64,000 nucleotides of DNA from Panax quinquefolius (taxonomy: Eukaryota; Streptophyta; Magnoliopsida; Apiales; Araliaceae). The position numbers and the translations under genes were made by a program. This document shows, in pieces, positions 33,686-45,335 of this stretch. The stretch's first letter is position 1. Each line of letters opens with the position of its first letter. Under the pieces are notes generated by a model. It was not told where the DNA came from. It worked only from the letters and a program-made list of their open reading frames with translations, and did no database searches. The stretch covers positions 35,490,479 to 35,554,478 of the forward strand of contig CM035162.1 in NCBI GenBank assembly GCA_020205615.1. The letters run 5' to 3'.

Positions 33686-34135
33686 GTGAAGAAAAAAGAT
33701 GGGAGTATGCGACTTTGTATTGATTATCGGGAGTTAAATCATGTCACCATCAAAAATAGGTACCCATTGCCACCTATTGATGACCTGTTTAACCAGTTGC
33801 AAGGCGCCAAATTCTTTTCAAATATTGATCTTCGTTTGGGATATCATCAATTGAAGATTAGAACCGATGACATTCCAAAGACGGCTTTCAGAACTCGGTA
33901 CGGGCATTATGAATTCCTAGTCATGTCCTTTGGATTGACTAATGCTCTTACTACCTTCATGGATATGATGAACCGAGTATTCAAGAAATATTTGGATCAT
34001 TTTGTGGTCGTCTTTATTGATGACATCCTCATATATTCCAAAAGCCGTAAAGAACATGAGCAACACTTGAGGCTGATACTCCAAAAGCTTCGTGAAAATA
34101 AGTTATATGCCAAGTTGAAGAAATGCGAGTTCTAG
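33686..34135 (+). pseudogene. Reverse transcriptase, element B
   Basis: The RT motifs follow one another: [77 protein letters not shown] and [11 protein letters not shown] (catalytic DD). TAG at 34133-34135 replaces the Trp of KCEFW. SGY is changed to LGY in the second motif. Confidence 0.95.
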
Positions 34136-34780
34136 CTTGAAGAAGTTGCATTCCTTGGGCACGTGATATCAAATTATGGGATATTTGTTGACCCGTCAAA
34201 GATTGAAGCAATTCAAAGCAGGGAGAAACCTAAATCAGTGACCGAAGTACGTAGCTTTCTCAGCTTAGCTGATTATTATCGGAGATTCGTAGAAGGGTTT
34301 TCTCGAATCACTACTCCATTAACTCGGTTGACCGAAAAGATACAAAATTTGGTTGGAGCGTGGAATGTGAGAAGAGTTTTCAAGAACTCAAGAGGAGACT
34401 CATTTCAGCACCTGTTCTGCAATACCATCTGGCTCGGAGGGATTTGTCATCTACAGTGATGCTTCAGGGCAAAGGGTTAGGATGTGTTCTCATGCAACAT
34501 GGGAAAGTCATAGCCTATGCCTCGCAACAACTCAAAGAATATGAGAGGAATTATCCTACTCATGATCTAGAGTTGGCAGCTGTCGTTTTTGCGCCTAAAA
34601 TTTGGAGGCATTACATGTATGGGGAGAAAGTGGAGATCTATACGGATCATAAAAGCCTCAAATATTTCTTCACTCAAAAGGAACTCAACATGCGGCAACG
34701 ACGTTGGCTCGAATCGCATTGAAAGATTATGATCATACTATTCAATACCATCCCGAAAAAGCGAACGCGTAGTAGTGATG
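34136..34780 (+). pseudogene. RT connection and RNase H, element B
   Basis: [20 protein letters not shown] is readable at 34163-34459. The frame 34360-34722 has [16 protein letters not shown], a damaged first catalytic region ([16 protein letters not shown], where the usual YSDAS is lost to a frameshift), [20 protein letters not shown], and [20 protein letters not shown]. Confidence 0.9.
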
Positions 34781-35860
34781 CGCATTGAGTGAAGATCATA
34801 TCTTGTACGAGTGTAATAATATTGTCGCATGCAAGGCCCATTTTGTATGACTTGCAAAGGATGGAGTTAGAGATAAAGACTCAGGGACCCATGTGATGAT
34901 GGCGAATATACGAAGCGAACCGACTTTAATCGATAAAGTTAAAGCCGCTTTCAAGCTACGGACACGGAGTCGATCGCGTATGAGGAAGAAAGTACAAGAA
35001 GGTGTTATCTTAGGAAGCAAGAATCGATGAAGAAGGAATACTTGAGTCAACTCCGACTTTTTGTGTTCTAACAACCCGATTTAAAGTATAAAATCATGAT
35101 GAAGGCGCATAACACACCGCTTGCAATCCATCTGGGAGTACCAAAATGTATCGTGATCTTGACATACATTTTGGTGGAGCAATATGAAGAGAGAGATAGC
35201 AGATTTTATCTCAAGGTGTTTAACTTGTCAACGAGTCAAGGCGGAGCATCAAGTACCAAAAGGTCCATTGCAACCACTTGAAATTCTAGAATGGAAGTGG
35301 GAACACATTACCATGGATTTTGTTACTGGTCTTCCCAAGGTTTCTCAAGGCATAGATGCAATTTGGGTCATTGTTGATAGATTGACCAAGTCTGCTCATT
35401 TCCTACCTATACGAGAAACTTATACACTTGAACGTCTTGCTCGTATGTACATAATGAGATTGTAAGATCGCATGGTATGCCAAGATCCATAGTTTCGATC
35501 GAGACCCAAGATTCACTTCAAGATTTTGGGTTAGTTTGCAAAAAGCTATGGGCACAGATTTATGATTTAGCTTAGCATATCATCCTCAGAAGGACGGGCA
35601 ATCGGAGAGGACCATTCAAACTCTTGAAGATCTATTAAGACTCGTGTCCTTGACTTCAAGGAAGTTGGGATAAGTTCCTACCATTGGTGGAGTTTTCCTA
35701 CAACAACGCTTATCAAGCAAGTATTGGCATGGCTCCATTTGAGGCGTTGTATGGAAGAAAGTGTCGTTCTCGAGTATCTTTGGGATGAGGTGGGTGAAGC
35801 AACGTTGTTGGGGCCCGAGTTGATACGTATGACTACGGAAAAGATTCAAACGATCCGAAC
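34781..35860 (+). pseudogene. Integrase, element B
   Basis: The N-terminal zinc region is broken. The frame 35184-35465 has [38 protein letters not shown] (first catalytic Asp) and [20 protein letters not shown]. Beyond it small deletions scatter the core: the second Asp is near 35495 ([12 protein letters not shown], frameshifted) and the Glu near 35595 (DGQSERTIQTLED). Confidence 0.9.
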
Positions 35861-36082
35861 GTATAAAAACCTCTACAAGATCGACAAAAAGAGTTATCTT
35901 GATCTTCATCGAAAGGGCGTGGAATTCGATATTGGAGATCATGTGTTATTACATGTTGCTCCATGGAAGGAGTTACGAGATTTGGAAAGAGAGGAAAGCT
36001 CAACCCTCGATTCATTGGCCCATTTTAATCCTCGATCGAGTAGGGCTCGTAGGCGTATAGACTTCGCTTTTACACGCCATGT

Positions 36083-36391
36083 ATGTCTCGTGTTCATAAC
36101 GTTTTTCACATATCTATGTTACATAAATATGTGAAAGACCTGAACCACATTATTGAATTAGAACCAGACGAGATAGAGGAAGATTTAACGTATGAAGAGT
36201 TACATGTTAAAATCTTGGATAAAAAGGATCATATTCTACGCTCAAAGGTTATACCTCAAGTCAAAGTTTTGTGGAGAAACCACGATGTGGAAGAAATGAC
36301 CTGGGAGTTAGAATCTGAGATGAAATCAAGATATCCTTACCTCTTCGACATACTAGGTACGCACCCTAATTTCGAGGACGAAATTTCATAA
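36083..36391 (+). pseudogene. Pol C-terminus with chromodomain, element B
   Basis: 102 codons: RVHNVFHISMLHKYVKDLNH, IELEPDEIEEDLTYEELHVK and the chromodomain-like VKVLWRNHDVEEMTWELESE, ending SRYPYLF. It is followed by a typical tail, then the polypurine tract AGAAGGGGAGG and the 3' LTR. Places B in the Tekay/Del chromoviruses. Confidence 0.93.
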
Positions 36392-36402
36392 GAAGGGGAG
36401 GT

Positions 36403-39136
36403 TGTAAGACCCCAACTTTTTGAATAAAGATTAAATTTTCTCGAAATATATTTTTGAATATTATGGTGTGGATTTGATATAATGTTATAGTTGTGGGTAA
36501 TATTTACAAATTTTGCAAAGTACGGAAGTTGTTATATAATATTCGATTGGTTGGGGAATATTCGTTTTAATTGGGAATATTCGTACAACGGCACAATCAT
36601 TGGTGGACCCCCATAACGGAATTATTATCGGATTGAAAAAACGACAAAAATACTTTATGAAAATAACGGCGGAAGTTTTACCGTTAACTGTTGAAACACC
36701 CGGTGTTAAAGAAATGCGATATCTGGCGTGGTTGCGTAGTAACACACGGTATTGATTATTGATGCTTACGTGAGAAGTCACTCAGTTATACTCAATTATT
36801 GCTACAGTAATTGCTACATCATATCTCTCATATTATTGATTCAATTATTGTCACAGTATCATTTGCATAATATATTATATTATTAAATTAATAATTGAGA
36901 TGACAAAGTTATTCATATTATTATTTGCAATATTGACAATGTCTAGAAGTTCTGTCAATGAGAGGTTTGGTCACCTAATTGCGCGCCAATAAGGAGAAAT
37001 CCTTATCGGAAAGCCTCCTCTTTCTTGGGAATGACTTGGTTGTTAAATATTGTGAGTTATAATATTAATGATGAATAAGTTGTGTTGATTAAAAATGAAT
37101 TTTTTATAGTTCCATTGTGTTGGGATTATTAGTGTTAGTGGAAATCGACATCTATTCCGATGATAATTGATGTCTAGGGGTTATATTGATAAATCGGGTA
37201 ATTTATCGGATAAATGAGCAATTAATTGCTACTAATTCACATGCTTATACAACTATTTGTTCACATGTGTGTACTATTGAATCACATTATTTACTATTAG
37301 GGGAGTTGGTGCAAGATTGATAATACTTGCATGACTAAGTTAAAAATGGAGGTATAGATGGAGGTAGTATACTGTAATTCGTATTTTTCACATGATTATA
37401 CTATTGATTCACATGATTGAACTATTGATTCACATTATTTACTATTAGGGGAGGTGGTACAAGTTTGATAATACTTGCAGGACTAAATTAAAAATGAAGA
37501 AAAGTTGGAGGTATTGTACTATAATTTTTTGATCCCCAAAACGTGCAATTATCAAAACTATATTTTCCTATAAATATAAGCTCATTCTTCCTTCATTTCT
37601 CACCAATCCATAAAAGCTTTAGAGCGATTATTATAGAGAAATTATTATAGAGAAAAGAAGAAGAAATCTCTACTACCTCACTATTCCAAAGATCCGATTT
37701 TTCCAAGGTAGGGAGTATTATTTCTTTCTTATCCATGAAGAGAACTTACATTATTCCATTCTTTATTATTTTATTGGAATAACTCAGATATGCTGCTACC
37801 CCTATACTTGGTGAAATTCTTCATTATTCCATTCTTTATCATTCTGTTGGAACATCCTGTTTGTGCGTTTACACCGGACCTGGTTCCTTTATTTATCATT
37901 CTATTGGAACATCCTGTCTGTGCGTTCTACGCCAGACCTAGTTCCGTCTTTATTATTCTGTTGGAATATCTTGTGCATGCGTTTCTGGCGGGACTGATTC
38001 TGTTATTTATTATTCATTGGAATAACTCACTGTCTTGATCTATCGTATGCCTGGTGATTTCTTTTGTTATTCCATTCTTTATTATTCTCAGTTGGTTAAA
38101 GTTTTGACTTCTATTCTCCATGAAATTAGTGGAATATCCTTGATATTTGCGCTTCATCCAGTATCTTTTCATTGAAATATTCTTCTGAGCATTCTTGAAT
38201 TTTACTCCACAAAACAAAGCGATATCGTGTTGACAATTTGAGCGTTATTGATTCCCTGGATAAAATAATTCTTGAACTTGTTTTATTGAATTCTTATATC
38301 ATTGTCATCATCCTCATGTTTATATTTTTGTTGAAAGTCATACGTGGCTTTTGTAGTGCGTAGATGGACTTGGTATGATTATGACCAGAGAGATTATTCG
38401 GTGTGTAATCATAACCGTAATGTTACAAATGATGTGGTAAAAGTCCTCATTGGCCCGTAGTAGTACATTGATGGACCGATTGTTGGCATGATCATGACCA
38501 TTAATGAATACACAAATATTCTTGGCCCGTAGTGCATGGATAATTGTGGTCGTGATACTAAGAATATCATTGGCCGTAGTACAGGGGTGATTCGGTGATG
38601 TGGATTATTTATTAAGTTGAGTCCCAGCGATAAAAGTGATGAAAAACCTTTTAAATCATAAAAGATAGTAGATTTTATTTTCTACTTGACTCTTTTAATG
38701 GATTGCTTGTTCATTGCAGTTAAACTTGATGGTTGTTATATTATATCGCTTTAACATTTGTTGAAGGCTAATGATAATATATTCTCGCATTATCTTAGTC
38801 ATAATATTTCTCTTGGGCTAGTTGAGCTCACCCTTTTACTTTCATTGTTCTCTTCAGGAAATGAGAACGTAGTAGGGACTAGTCGGAGAACGGAGTGACG
38901 GACCAGATGATAACATTAGTAGTCCTCACTATTCAGTGAAATAATGGGAAAATAAATGTAATAATATTGAATTTGAGTTTGTATATTATGCAGGCGACAA
39001 TATTTGTATTAAAACTCATGACTTATGTTTTATCGTACTTTGCACGACAGTTGTATAATTAAGTTGTATTTGTATTCTGTACCATGTATTTGACGACTCA
39101 GAATAGGTGATGTATACTTGTTTTGGGGGCGTCATA
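36403..39136 (+). repeat. 3' LTR of element B
   Basis: A 2,734-bp LTR starting TGTAAGACCCCAAC. It ends GGGCGTCATA, where the terminal CA has become TA. TATA box at 37567-37576, TTATTCCA-type hairpins at 37750-38085, GGCC-loop hairpins at 38332-38590. Beyond the end the sequence TACTATTCTTTCGAGG is A-type LTR. Confidence 0.92.
37567..37576 (+). promoter_or_regulatory. TATA box of B 3' LTR
   Basis: CCTATAAATA, followed by TAAGCTCATTCTTCCTTCA. The same context is at 20966 (B 5' LTR) and, inverted, at 2028 (LTR D). Confidence 0.7.
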
Positions 39137-42100
39137 TACTATTCTTTCGAGGTAAGGGATATTATTTTTTTTTGAAAATGATATTATTTTTTTCAATATC
39201 ATTATGCCGTAATATTGGTAAGATTTTTCTTGTGAAATTCTTGTCTTTTAGTGTAAGACCACAACTTATTATAAATAAAATTGAATTTTCTCTATTTATT
39301 ATTTTGAAATATTAAGGGTTGTTTTGATTAATGTGGTTAGTTATGGGTAAAATGCGCAAATATTTCAAATAAGCAAGTGGTTATAAAATATTCATTGTTG
39401 TCGTGGAATATTCGTTTGGTCATGGAATATTCTTCTTTGTCGGAAATATTAAATGCAACGCCTTGAGCTTTTGTGTGGGCCCCATAACTGGAAAGAGATT
39501 GGATGAAGAAAACGACAAAAATAAGTTGTTTATAAATAACAGGCGTTGTTATTTCAGTTATCTTGTTGAAATACTCGATGGTTAAAACACAAGAGCTTGC
39601 GGTATTGCACCAATTATTGATTCTTACGTAAGAAGGCACTACTCAATAATTGTTACGATAATTATTGTTCAAGATTTTATTTTATTGATTCAATAATTCT
39701 TTGCGTTGATATTTTATATTCTTTGTTGTTTGATAATTGTCCTTTCTACGTTGATTTCCATTATCGAACAATAATTCATATTATCTGAATAATATTATTG
39801 GATAACATTATTGGCAATATCTAAAAAGTTCTGTCTAAGGGGAGGTTTGGTCATCTAATTGGGCGCCAATAAGGAGAGATCCTTATTGGAAAGCCCCTCT
39901 TTCTGAAAGCTGCTGGTTATCGATGATTGTGATTCTGTAATATTAATTGTGAATAATTAATTATTGATTTATATGATGAGGAAAATATTGATTTTATGTG
40001 GATATAGATGGAGAAAAATTTTAATGTGACAATTGTTGAAAATTAATATTTTATCTTTTTACGATAAAATAATTCATTTAAATATATTATTATATTTTAA
40101 TAATATAATAATGGTGATATTTTTATAATGAATGTGAGATATATGAGTATATGAAGAGAAAGAGTATTTTTGTTGCATTAAATGATTAACACATGTTTTG
40201 TGTGTGGGGACCCCATTTATTGACCGAAATTTGATTATAGCACATGTAAATCGCCTTTGTGGATTTCGGTCAATTTACATTTAGAATTTAGAAAACTTTC
40301 TTTCTTATGAGTTGTAGAAATGGAATTTTCTATGGAAAGGACATGAGCTTTGAATTTTTCTGATAAAAGGGCTATTTATTATGAATTATTGAAGTTCTGA
40401 AGTTCTAGAATAATTGATTTTTGGAAGTTTTAATTGTTTTAATCAAGAAAAATGTTTTTTTCAATCCCACATGTGTGGTAAATGAGCTAAATTCGGATTC
40501 TTGGGTGGTGGGCTTGAATATTTATTAAATAAAATTATTTTAATAAATTTTCTGCTTTGGTGTTCTAAGCATTTTCCTACAAATAAGGTGCTTAGGTTAG
40601 AATTGAAAATTACACCAGAAACTGAAATCTTCTCTCTCTTTCTCTCTCGATATATTGAGCGTATTCTTGTTAGTATTTTGATACTTTGAGTATTGTTATA
40701 CTGTGCAAGTTCCCTTCACCACTATATTCAAAGATTCCAAATGTAAGTACTATTCTTTCGAGGTAAGGGATGTTATTTTCTTCTTAAATGATATTATTTT
40801 CTTCAATATCATTATGCCAAAATATTGGTTTGAACTTTTTATCAAATTTAGAACTTTTTGTGTCGGGGTTACTATTCACGTATACGACACTATTCACGTA
40901 TACGGCACTATTCACGAATACGACACTATTCACAGAAAAATTAAATTTTCGTTTTTCATCCAAAATATCTATTATGGATAATAGCTTTGATTGTATCCAT
41001 GTTTTGATCATTCTTGAATTTTACTCCACTATGATTATTTATGAGGTATTTTTGAACATGGAATATCTGAAATACGAATCCTTAATATTTATTCTTTTGT
41101 TTCACTGAATTCGTTTTCTTTAAAATATTTTTCATCATCCTCAGTCCTAAATGATGATATTACTGAATATCTTTGGCATGTAGTGCAAAGATGAATGATT
41201 TTCTGATGAATATCTTTGGCCCGTAGTGTAAAGATGAACAGGTGTTTAGATGAACATGACCAACTGATGAATATCTTTGGCCTGTAGTGCAAAGATGAAT
41301 ATTTGATTCTAGATATATATTGATTAATGTTACAGGGATAAAATATCGACGATGAACTTTTAAATTCATATATAGAAGATAGTAGATTTCATTCTCTACT
41401 TAACTCTTCTAATGAATTATTATTTCCGCTGTGAATATTGATTTAAAACTGGTTGTCTATTGTATTCTATTAGATTTTTCCCTGTTGAAGACTAACGATA
41501 ATTTATTCTATGTTATCTTAGTCATAATATTCTTTACTGAGCTAGTTGAGCTCACCCTTTTTTTTTGTTCCATTTTTCTTCTTAGGAGGCGAGAATGTAG
41601 CGAGTACTAGTCGGGGTATGGAATGAAGGTTCTAGGAAGTTGTTTTAGTAGTCCTCACCATTTTTATAAAATATTGTACCAATAATTGTAATGAGGACTT
41701 ATTTGGGTATGAATATTGTCTAGATGGCAATATTTGTATTTAAACTCACAGTTTTTATGTTGTATTAATAAAGTTGTAGATATTTCTGTACCATGTTATT
41801 GACGACTCAAAATGGATGTTGTATACCTATTTTGGGAGCGTCACATTTAGTGTCGGGGTTACTATTCACGTATACGGCACTATTCACGTATATGGCACTA
41901 TTCACGAATACGACACTATTCACAGAAAAATTAAATTTTTGTTTTTCCTCCAAAAATATCTATTATGGATACTAGCTTTGATTGTATCCATGTTTTGATC
42001 ATTCTTGAATTTTACTCCACTATGATTATTTATGAGGTATTTTTGGACATAGATAAACTGAAATACGAATCCTTAATATTTGTTATTTTGTTTCACTGGA

Positions 42101-42839
42101 TTCGTTTCCTTTAAAATATTTTTCATCATCCTCAGTCCTAAATGATGATATTACTGAATATCTTTGGCCTGTAGTGCAAAGATGAATGATTTCTGAAGAA
42201 TATCTTTGGCCCGTAGTGCAAAGATGAATAGGTGTTTAGATGAACATGACCAACTGATGAATATCTTTGGCCTGTAGTGCAAAGATGAATATTTGATTTC
42301 CAGATATATATTGATTGATGTTATAGGGATAAAATATCGACAATAAACTTTTAAATTCATATATAGAAGATAGTAGATTTCATTCTCTACTTAACTCTTC
42401 TAATGAATTATTATTTCTGCTGCAAATATTGATCTGAAACTTGTTGTCTATTGTATTTTATCAAATTTTTCCCTGTTGAAGACTAACGATAATTTGTTCT
42501 ATATTATCTTAGTCATAATATTCTTTACTGGGCTAGTTGAGCTCACCCTTTTTCTTTTTGTTCCATTTTTCTTCTCAGGAGGCGAGAATGTAGCGAGTAC
42601 TAGTCGGGGTATGGAATGAAAGTTCTAGAAAGTCGTTTTAGTAGTCCTTACCATTTTTGTACAATAATGTATCAATAATTGTAATGAGGACTCATTTGGG
42701 TATGAATATTATCTAGATGGCAATATTTGTATTTTAACTCACAGTTTTTATGTTGTATTAATAAAGTTGTAGTTGTTTCTGTACCATGTATTTTGATGAC
42801 TCAGAATGGGTGTTGTATACCTATTTTGGGGGTGTCACA
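39137..42839 (+). repeat. 3' LTR of element A, distal part, split by a solo LTR
   Basis: 39137-39251 and 41851-42839 together match 14093-15189 of the A 5' LTR, including the 18-bp array (41861-41923) and three GGCCTGTAGTG hairpins (42154-42290). It ends GGTGTCACA at 42839, followed by the duplicated target CCTTC. The part between the first 166 bp (20615-20780) and this stretch is lost. Confidence 0.92.
39252..41845 (+). repeat. Solo LTR of an A-type element
   Basis: A complete 2,594-bp LTR (TGTAAGACCAC ... GAGCGTCACA) with no internal region. It is flanked by the exact 5-bp duplication TTTAG (39247-39251 and 41846-41850). The empty site is visible in the A 5' LTR (CTTGTCTTTTAGTGTCGGGG). It arose by LTR-LTR recombination after insertion. 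Its TATA box is mutated (CCTACAAATA, 40576-40585). Confidence 0.95.
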
Positions 42840-42844
42840 CCTTC
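42840..42844. other. Target-site duplication of element A, right
   Basis: CCTTC immediately after the LTR end; pairs with 12566-12570. Gag sequence of element G resumes here. Confidence 0.93.
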
Positions 42845-43327
42845 TGCATATATTTCATGCAGGATTACTTGTAATTCTTGAACTTGGTTGATGACTGCCT
42901 TGGAATCCACCATCTTGTAGTCCAACAACCTGCCAACTACGAATTTCTTCGTGCCAGCATCTTCTGTTTTATATTTTTTATCCAAAGAATCCTATAATTC
43001 TCTTGATGTTTTGAGAGAACTATACACATTGTATAATGTGTTATCCAATCCATTAAGGATATAGTTTCGGTATAAAAAATATGTGTGTTTCCATGCATCT
43101 ATTGCGGCAACAACTTGCCTGTTTGTTTCATCTTCTTTGAGCACAGGGGGATCTTCGTGAAGAAACCTCGCCAAATTCAAAGTAGTAAGATAAAACAACA
43201 TATTTTGTTACCATCTTTTAAATTCTGTTCCATTGAACTTTTTTGTTTTTTCACCATGGTTCACAAGAACATTTGGTATAGAAGGTGTAGAAGAACAACC
43301 AATTATAGTAACAGAATTGGTATCCAT
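42845..43327 (-). pseudogene. gag N-terminal part of element G
   Basis: The minus-strand ATG at 43327 (MDTNSV) leads to GEKTKKFNGTEFKRW, MLFYLTTLNLARFLHED, AIDAWKHTYFLYRNYILNGL and [17 protein letters not shown]. This is the copia gag found with the zinc knuckle at 12262-12330. Two in-frame stops (after KRW and after TSREL) are visible. It continues in frame at 12565 once element A and one CCTTC copy are left out. Confidence 0.92.
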
Positions 43328-43372
43328 ATTTCTTGCAAATATATATATAAAAGAAAGTAATTGTCTTAAGAT

Positions 43373-44503
43373 TGTTAGTAACCTTAAAAGAAATTAAATA
43401 TATATATTGACTTATCTCAAATAACCAGAATTGTAGAAAATATTTGTCAAGGTTAGTACTTGGTATTATGTCTTTAAGACAATTATCTTTCTTCAGATGG
43501 TGCTTTCGAGTTGATAAAGACTTGTCTCCTAGGATACTGATAGGCACCAATACACTTTAGCGATCTACTACTAAAAGTATACTCTTCGAACCAAAAGAAA
43601 TGCTCTAACTCTATCTCAAAACTAACTTAAAGAAACTGATGAAGAAATAAAGACTAGAATGCTCTATATGCTTGAAATGCTTGAGAATTGAATGATTCTG
43701 AAGGTTGCCCCCTCCCATCTATTTATAGGAGGGGTTGGTGTCCCTTCGGATGGGCACTTAGCCCTTGGGATGCCACTGAAAATGCATGGATTGCATCATT
43801 TGGTCAAAACGTCGTTTTGATCATATACAGAATAGGCACAACTATTCGGATCCATAAAACGACGTAGTTTTAGCATTAGCAGAACCAAAACTACATAGTT
43901 TTAGGCTTAGTAGAAAAGGCGCGACAAAACAACGTAGTTTTGGGCCGCCCGTTCAAACTTATACCCTTTCAGTAGATACCGATTCTCAAAACGACACAGT
44001 TTTGATAATTCTTAAAACGACACAGTTTTGGTAATAGAAATAAATAAATAAAATTTAAATAAATTTAATTAAAAATTTAAAATAAATTTTGTCTAACAAA
44101 TTATATACACGACTCAAGCTTCATTTGGTCAAATGACGGCCAGCGTGAGTTGAACTAACAAATTTGCTACAGTCCCTCTCCCTTCCATTAAAGTGGGTGG
44201 GGTGCTTGTACCAAACCCAAGAAAGACTTTCTTGTATATAAACATATTGAGAATCTAATTCCTAACCTATGTGGGACTTTATTTTTCCCACATATATTTA
44301 TTATCTTTTATTATTTTTAAGTGTGATATTTAGGAGTTAATATCTTATTCATAGATTTGAGCTTCAATCAACCCAAAACAAATGGAGTAGAAAGTGCTCA
44401 TGGATTTGAGCTTCAATCTACTCATGGAGTAGAACAAATTAATATATGAGATCATTAAAAATAATTAATGACACCCATATTAATTTAAGCTCAAATTCCA
44501 ACA
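43373..44503 (-). repeat. 5' LTR of element G
   Basis: An 1,131-bp LTR; on the minus strand it starts TGTTGGAATTTGAGC and ends GGTTACTAACA. Its U3 side carries a series of AAAACGACGTAGTTTT-like palindromes (43804-44032). Its right boundary is followed by ATAACAACC. Confidence 0.85.
43804..44032 (-). repeat. AAAAC...GTTTT palindromes in LTR G
   Basis: Six imperfect palindromes: CAAAACG-T-CGTTTTG (43804-43818), AAAACGACGTAGTTTT, AAAACTACATAGTTTT, AAAACAACGTAGTTTT and two AAAACGACACAGTTTT. Several have an ACGT core as in plant bZIP sites. Position in U3 suggests enhancer elements; this is inferred. Confidence 0.8.
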
Positions 44504-44837
44504 ATAACAACCAACTCAAAACAACGTAATTTGAATTTAATAAAATTAAAAAAATGTTGTAATTGAAATAATTTTTGACAAGCTAAATTGATTTATAATT
44601 AAATTACTTTATGGATCCAAGTAATAGGATGCCATTACAGCATGCTCAATTAGTAGGTAGTATTCATTTAAAGCTTCTTGTCATGATCAATTTAAAGCAG
44701 CAACCTTTTTTAGAACTCCATCAAAACATCACCATCTTATGGACTGGATTGTTCTTGGATTAACAACATTTTTAGCAATTTCCAGCCTGTAACATGTGGT
44801 TTTTATTCTATCTAAATTATTGAGCACTCATGACTAT
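44504..44837. other. Intergenic DNA right of the nested cluster
   Basis: AT-rich sequence that adjoined 11379 before element G inserted. No gene or repeat recognised. Confidence 0.5.
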
Positions 44838-44839
44838 TA

Positions 44840-45095
44840 CTCTCTCCGTTTTTAAATATAGCTCGTTTTAGACATGTGCACAAGAATTAAAGAAATGATT
44901 GAAAAGTATTAACTATAGTATCAATTATCTATATTATCATTTATCTCACTTATCTCATAAATATGGATCAAAAGATTAGGTGGAGTAATAAGGGGCAATT
45001 TGGAAAAAAATAATAATCAATTCTCCTAGATAACCACAAACGATAAATAATTAAAAATAAAAAAGAGAGTCACCTATATATAATAATGGAGAGAG
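44840..45095. mobile_element. Stowaway-like MITE, 256 bp
   Basis: Ends CTCTCTCC on the left and GGAGAGAG on the right are inverted repeats, flanked by TA on both sides (44838-44839, 45096-45097). The opening (TA)CTCTCTCCGTTTTTAAATA is close to the Stowaway consensus. Non-coding; mobilised by Tc1/mariner-type transposase. Confidence 0.85.
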
Positions 45096-45335
45096 TATTA
45101 TTTTCAGACCGACCTATCCATCAAAATGTCTATATAAATAGATCAAAAACATAATGACGGACCTATCCATCACTATGTTTTTGGACAGGTCACAGATTTT
45201 TTGTGAAATATATGCAAGTGTTATTGGAATTGGTACAAATTAAATTTATATTTGTTGAGAGGCAATAATTAAGTAACAGAACATGTGGTTTTAAATTTAT
45301 TAATATACCAGATTATCATCAGTTATAAAGCATAT

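Larger units (their letters stand above)
20781..39136 (+). mobile_element. Element B: Ty3/gypsy Tekay-like, nested in A's 3' LTR
   Basis: Remnant 5' LTR (20781-22079 and 31060-31570, split by copia element C), internal region 31571-36402, 3' LTR 36403-39136. It sits between the two parts of A's 3' LTR. The first about 970 bp of the 5' LTR, together with about 1.3 kb of A's LTR, are missing at the 20775-20780 junction, so the left target duplication cannot be checked. Confidence 0.9.
12571..42839 (+). mobile_element. Element A: Ty3/gypsy Tekay-like chromovirus
   Basis: 5' LTR 12571-15189, internal region 15190-20614, 3' LTR starting at 20615 and resuming at 39137. The 3' LTR was split by element B and later by a solo LTR. 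The order gag, protease, RT, RNase H, integrase, chromodomain is that of Ty3/gypsy, and the C-terminal chromodomain with a long LTR fits the Tekay/Del lineage. The target site CCTTC lies in gag of element G. All genes are damaged. Confidence 0.93.
11380..44503 (-). mobile_element. Element G: Ty1/copia relic hosting the nested cluster
   Basis: The minus-strand 5' LTR is at 43373-44503, followed by gag (43327-42845, resuming at 12565) and a short piece of pol to 11756. It is then joined directly to a truncated 3' LTR (11380-11755). Integrase, RT, RNase H and much of the 3' LTR are deleted. Likely target duplications are ACAAC (11375-11379) and ATAAC (44504-44508), one mismatch. Element A inserted in gag; leaving out A and one CCTTC copy makes the gag frame continuous. 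Confidence 0.88.

Noticed and set aside
34781..35074. Minus-strand open frame within element B
   Set aside because: Antisense shadow of the decayed integrase region.
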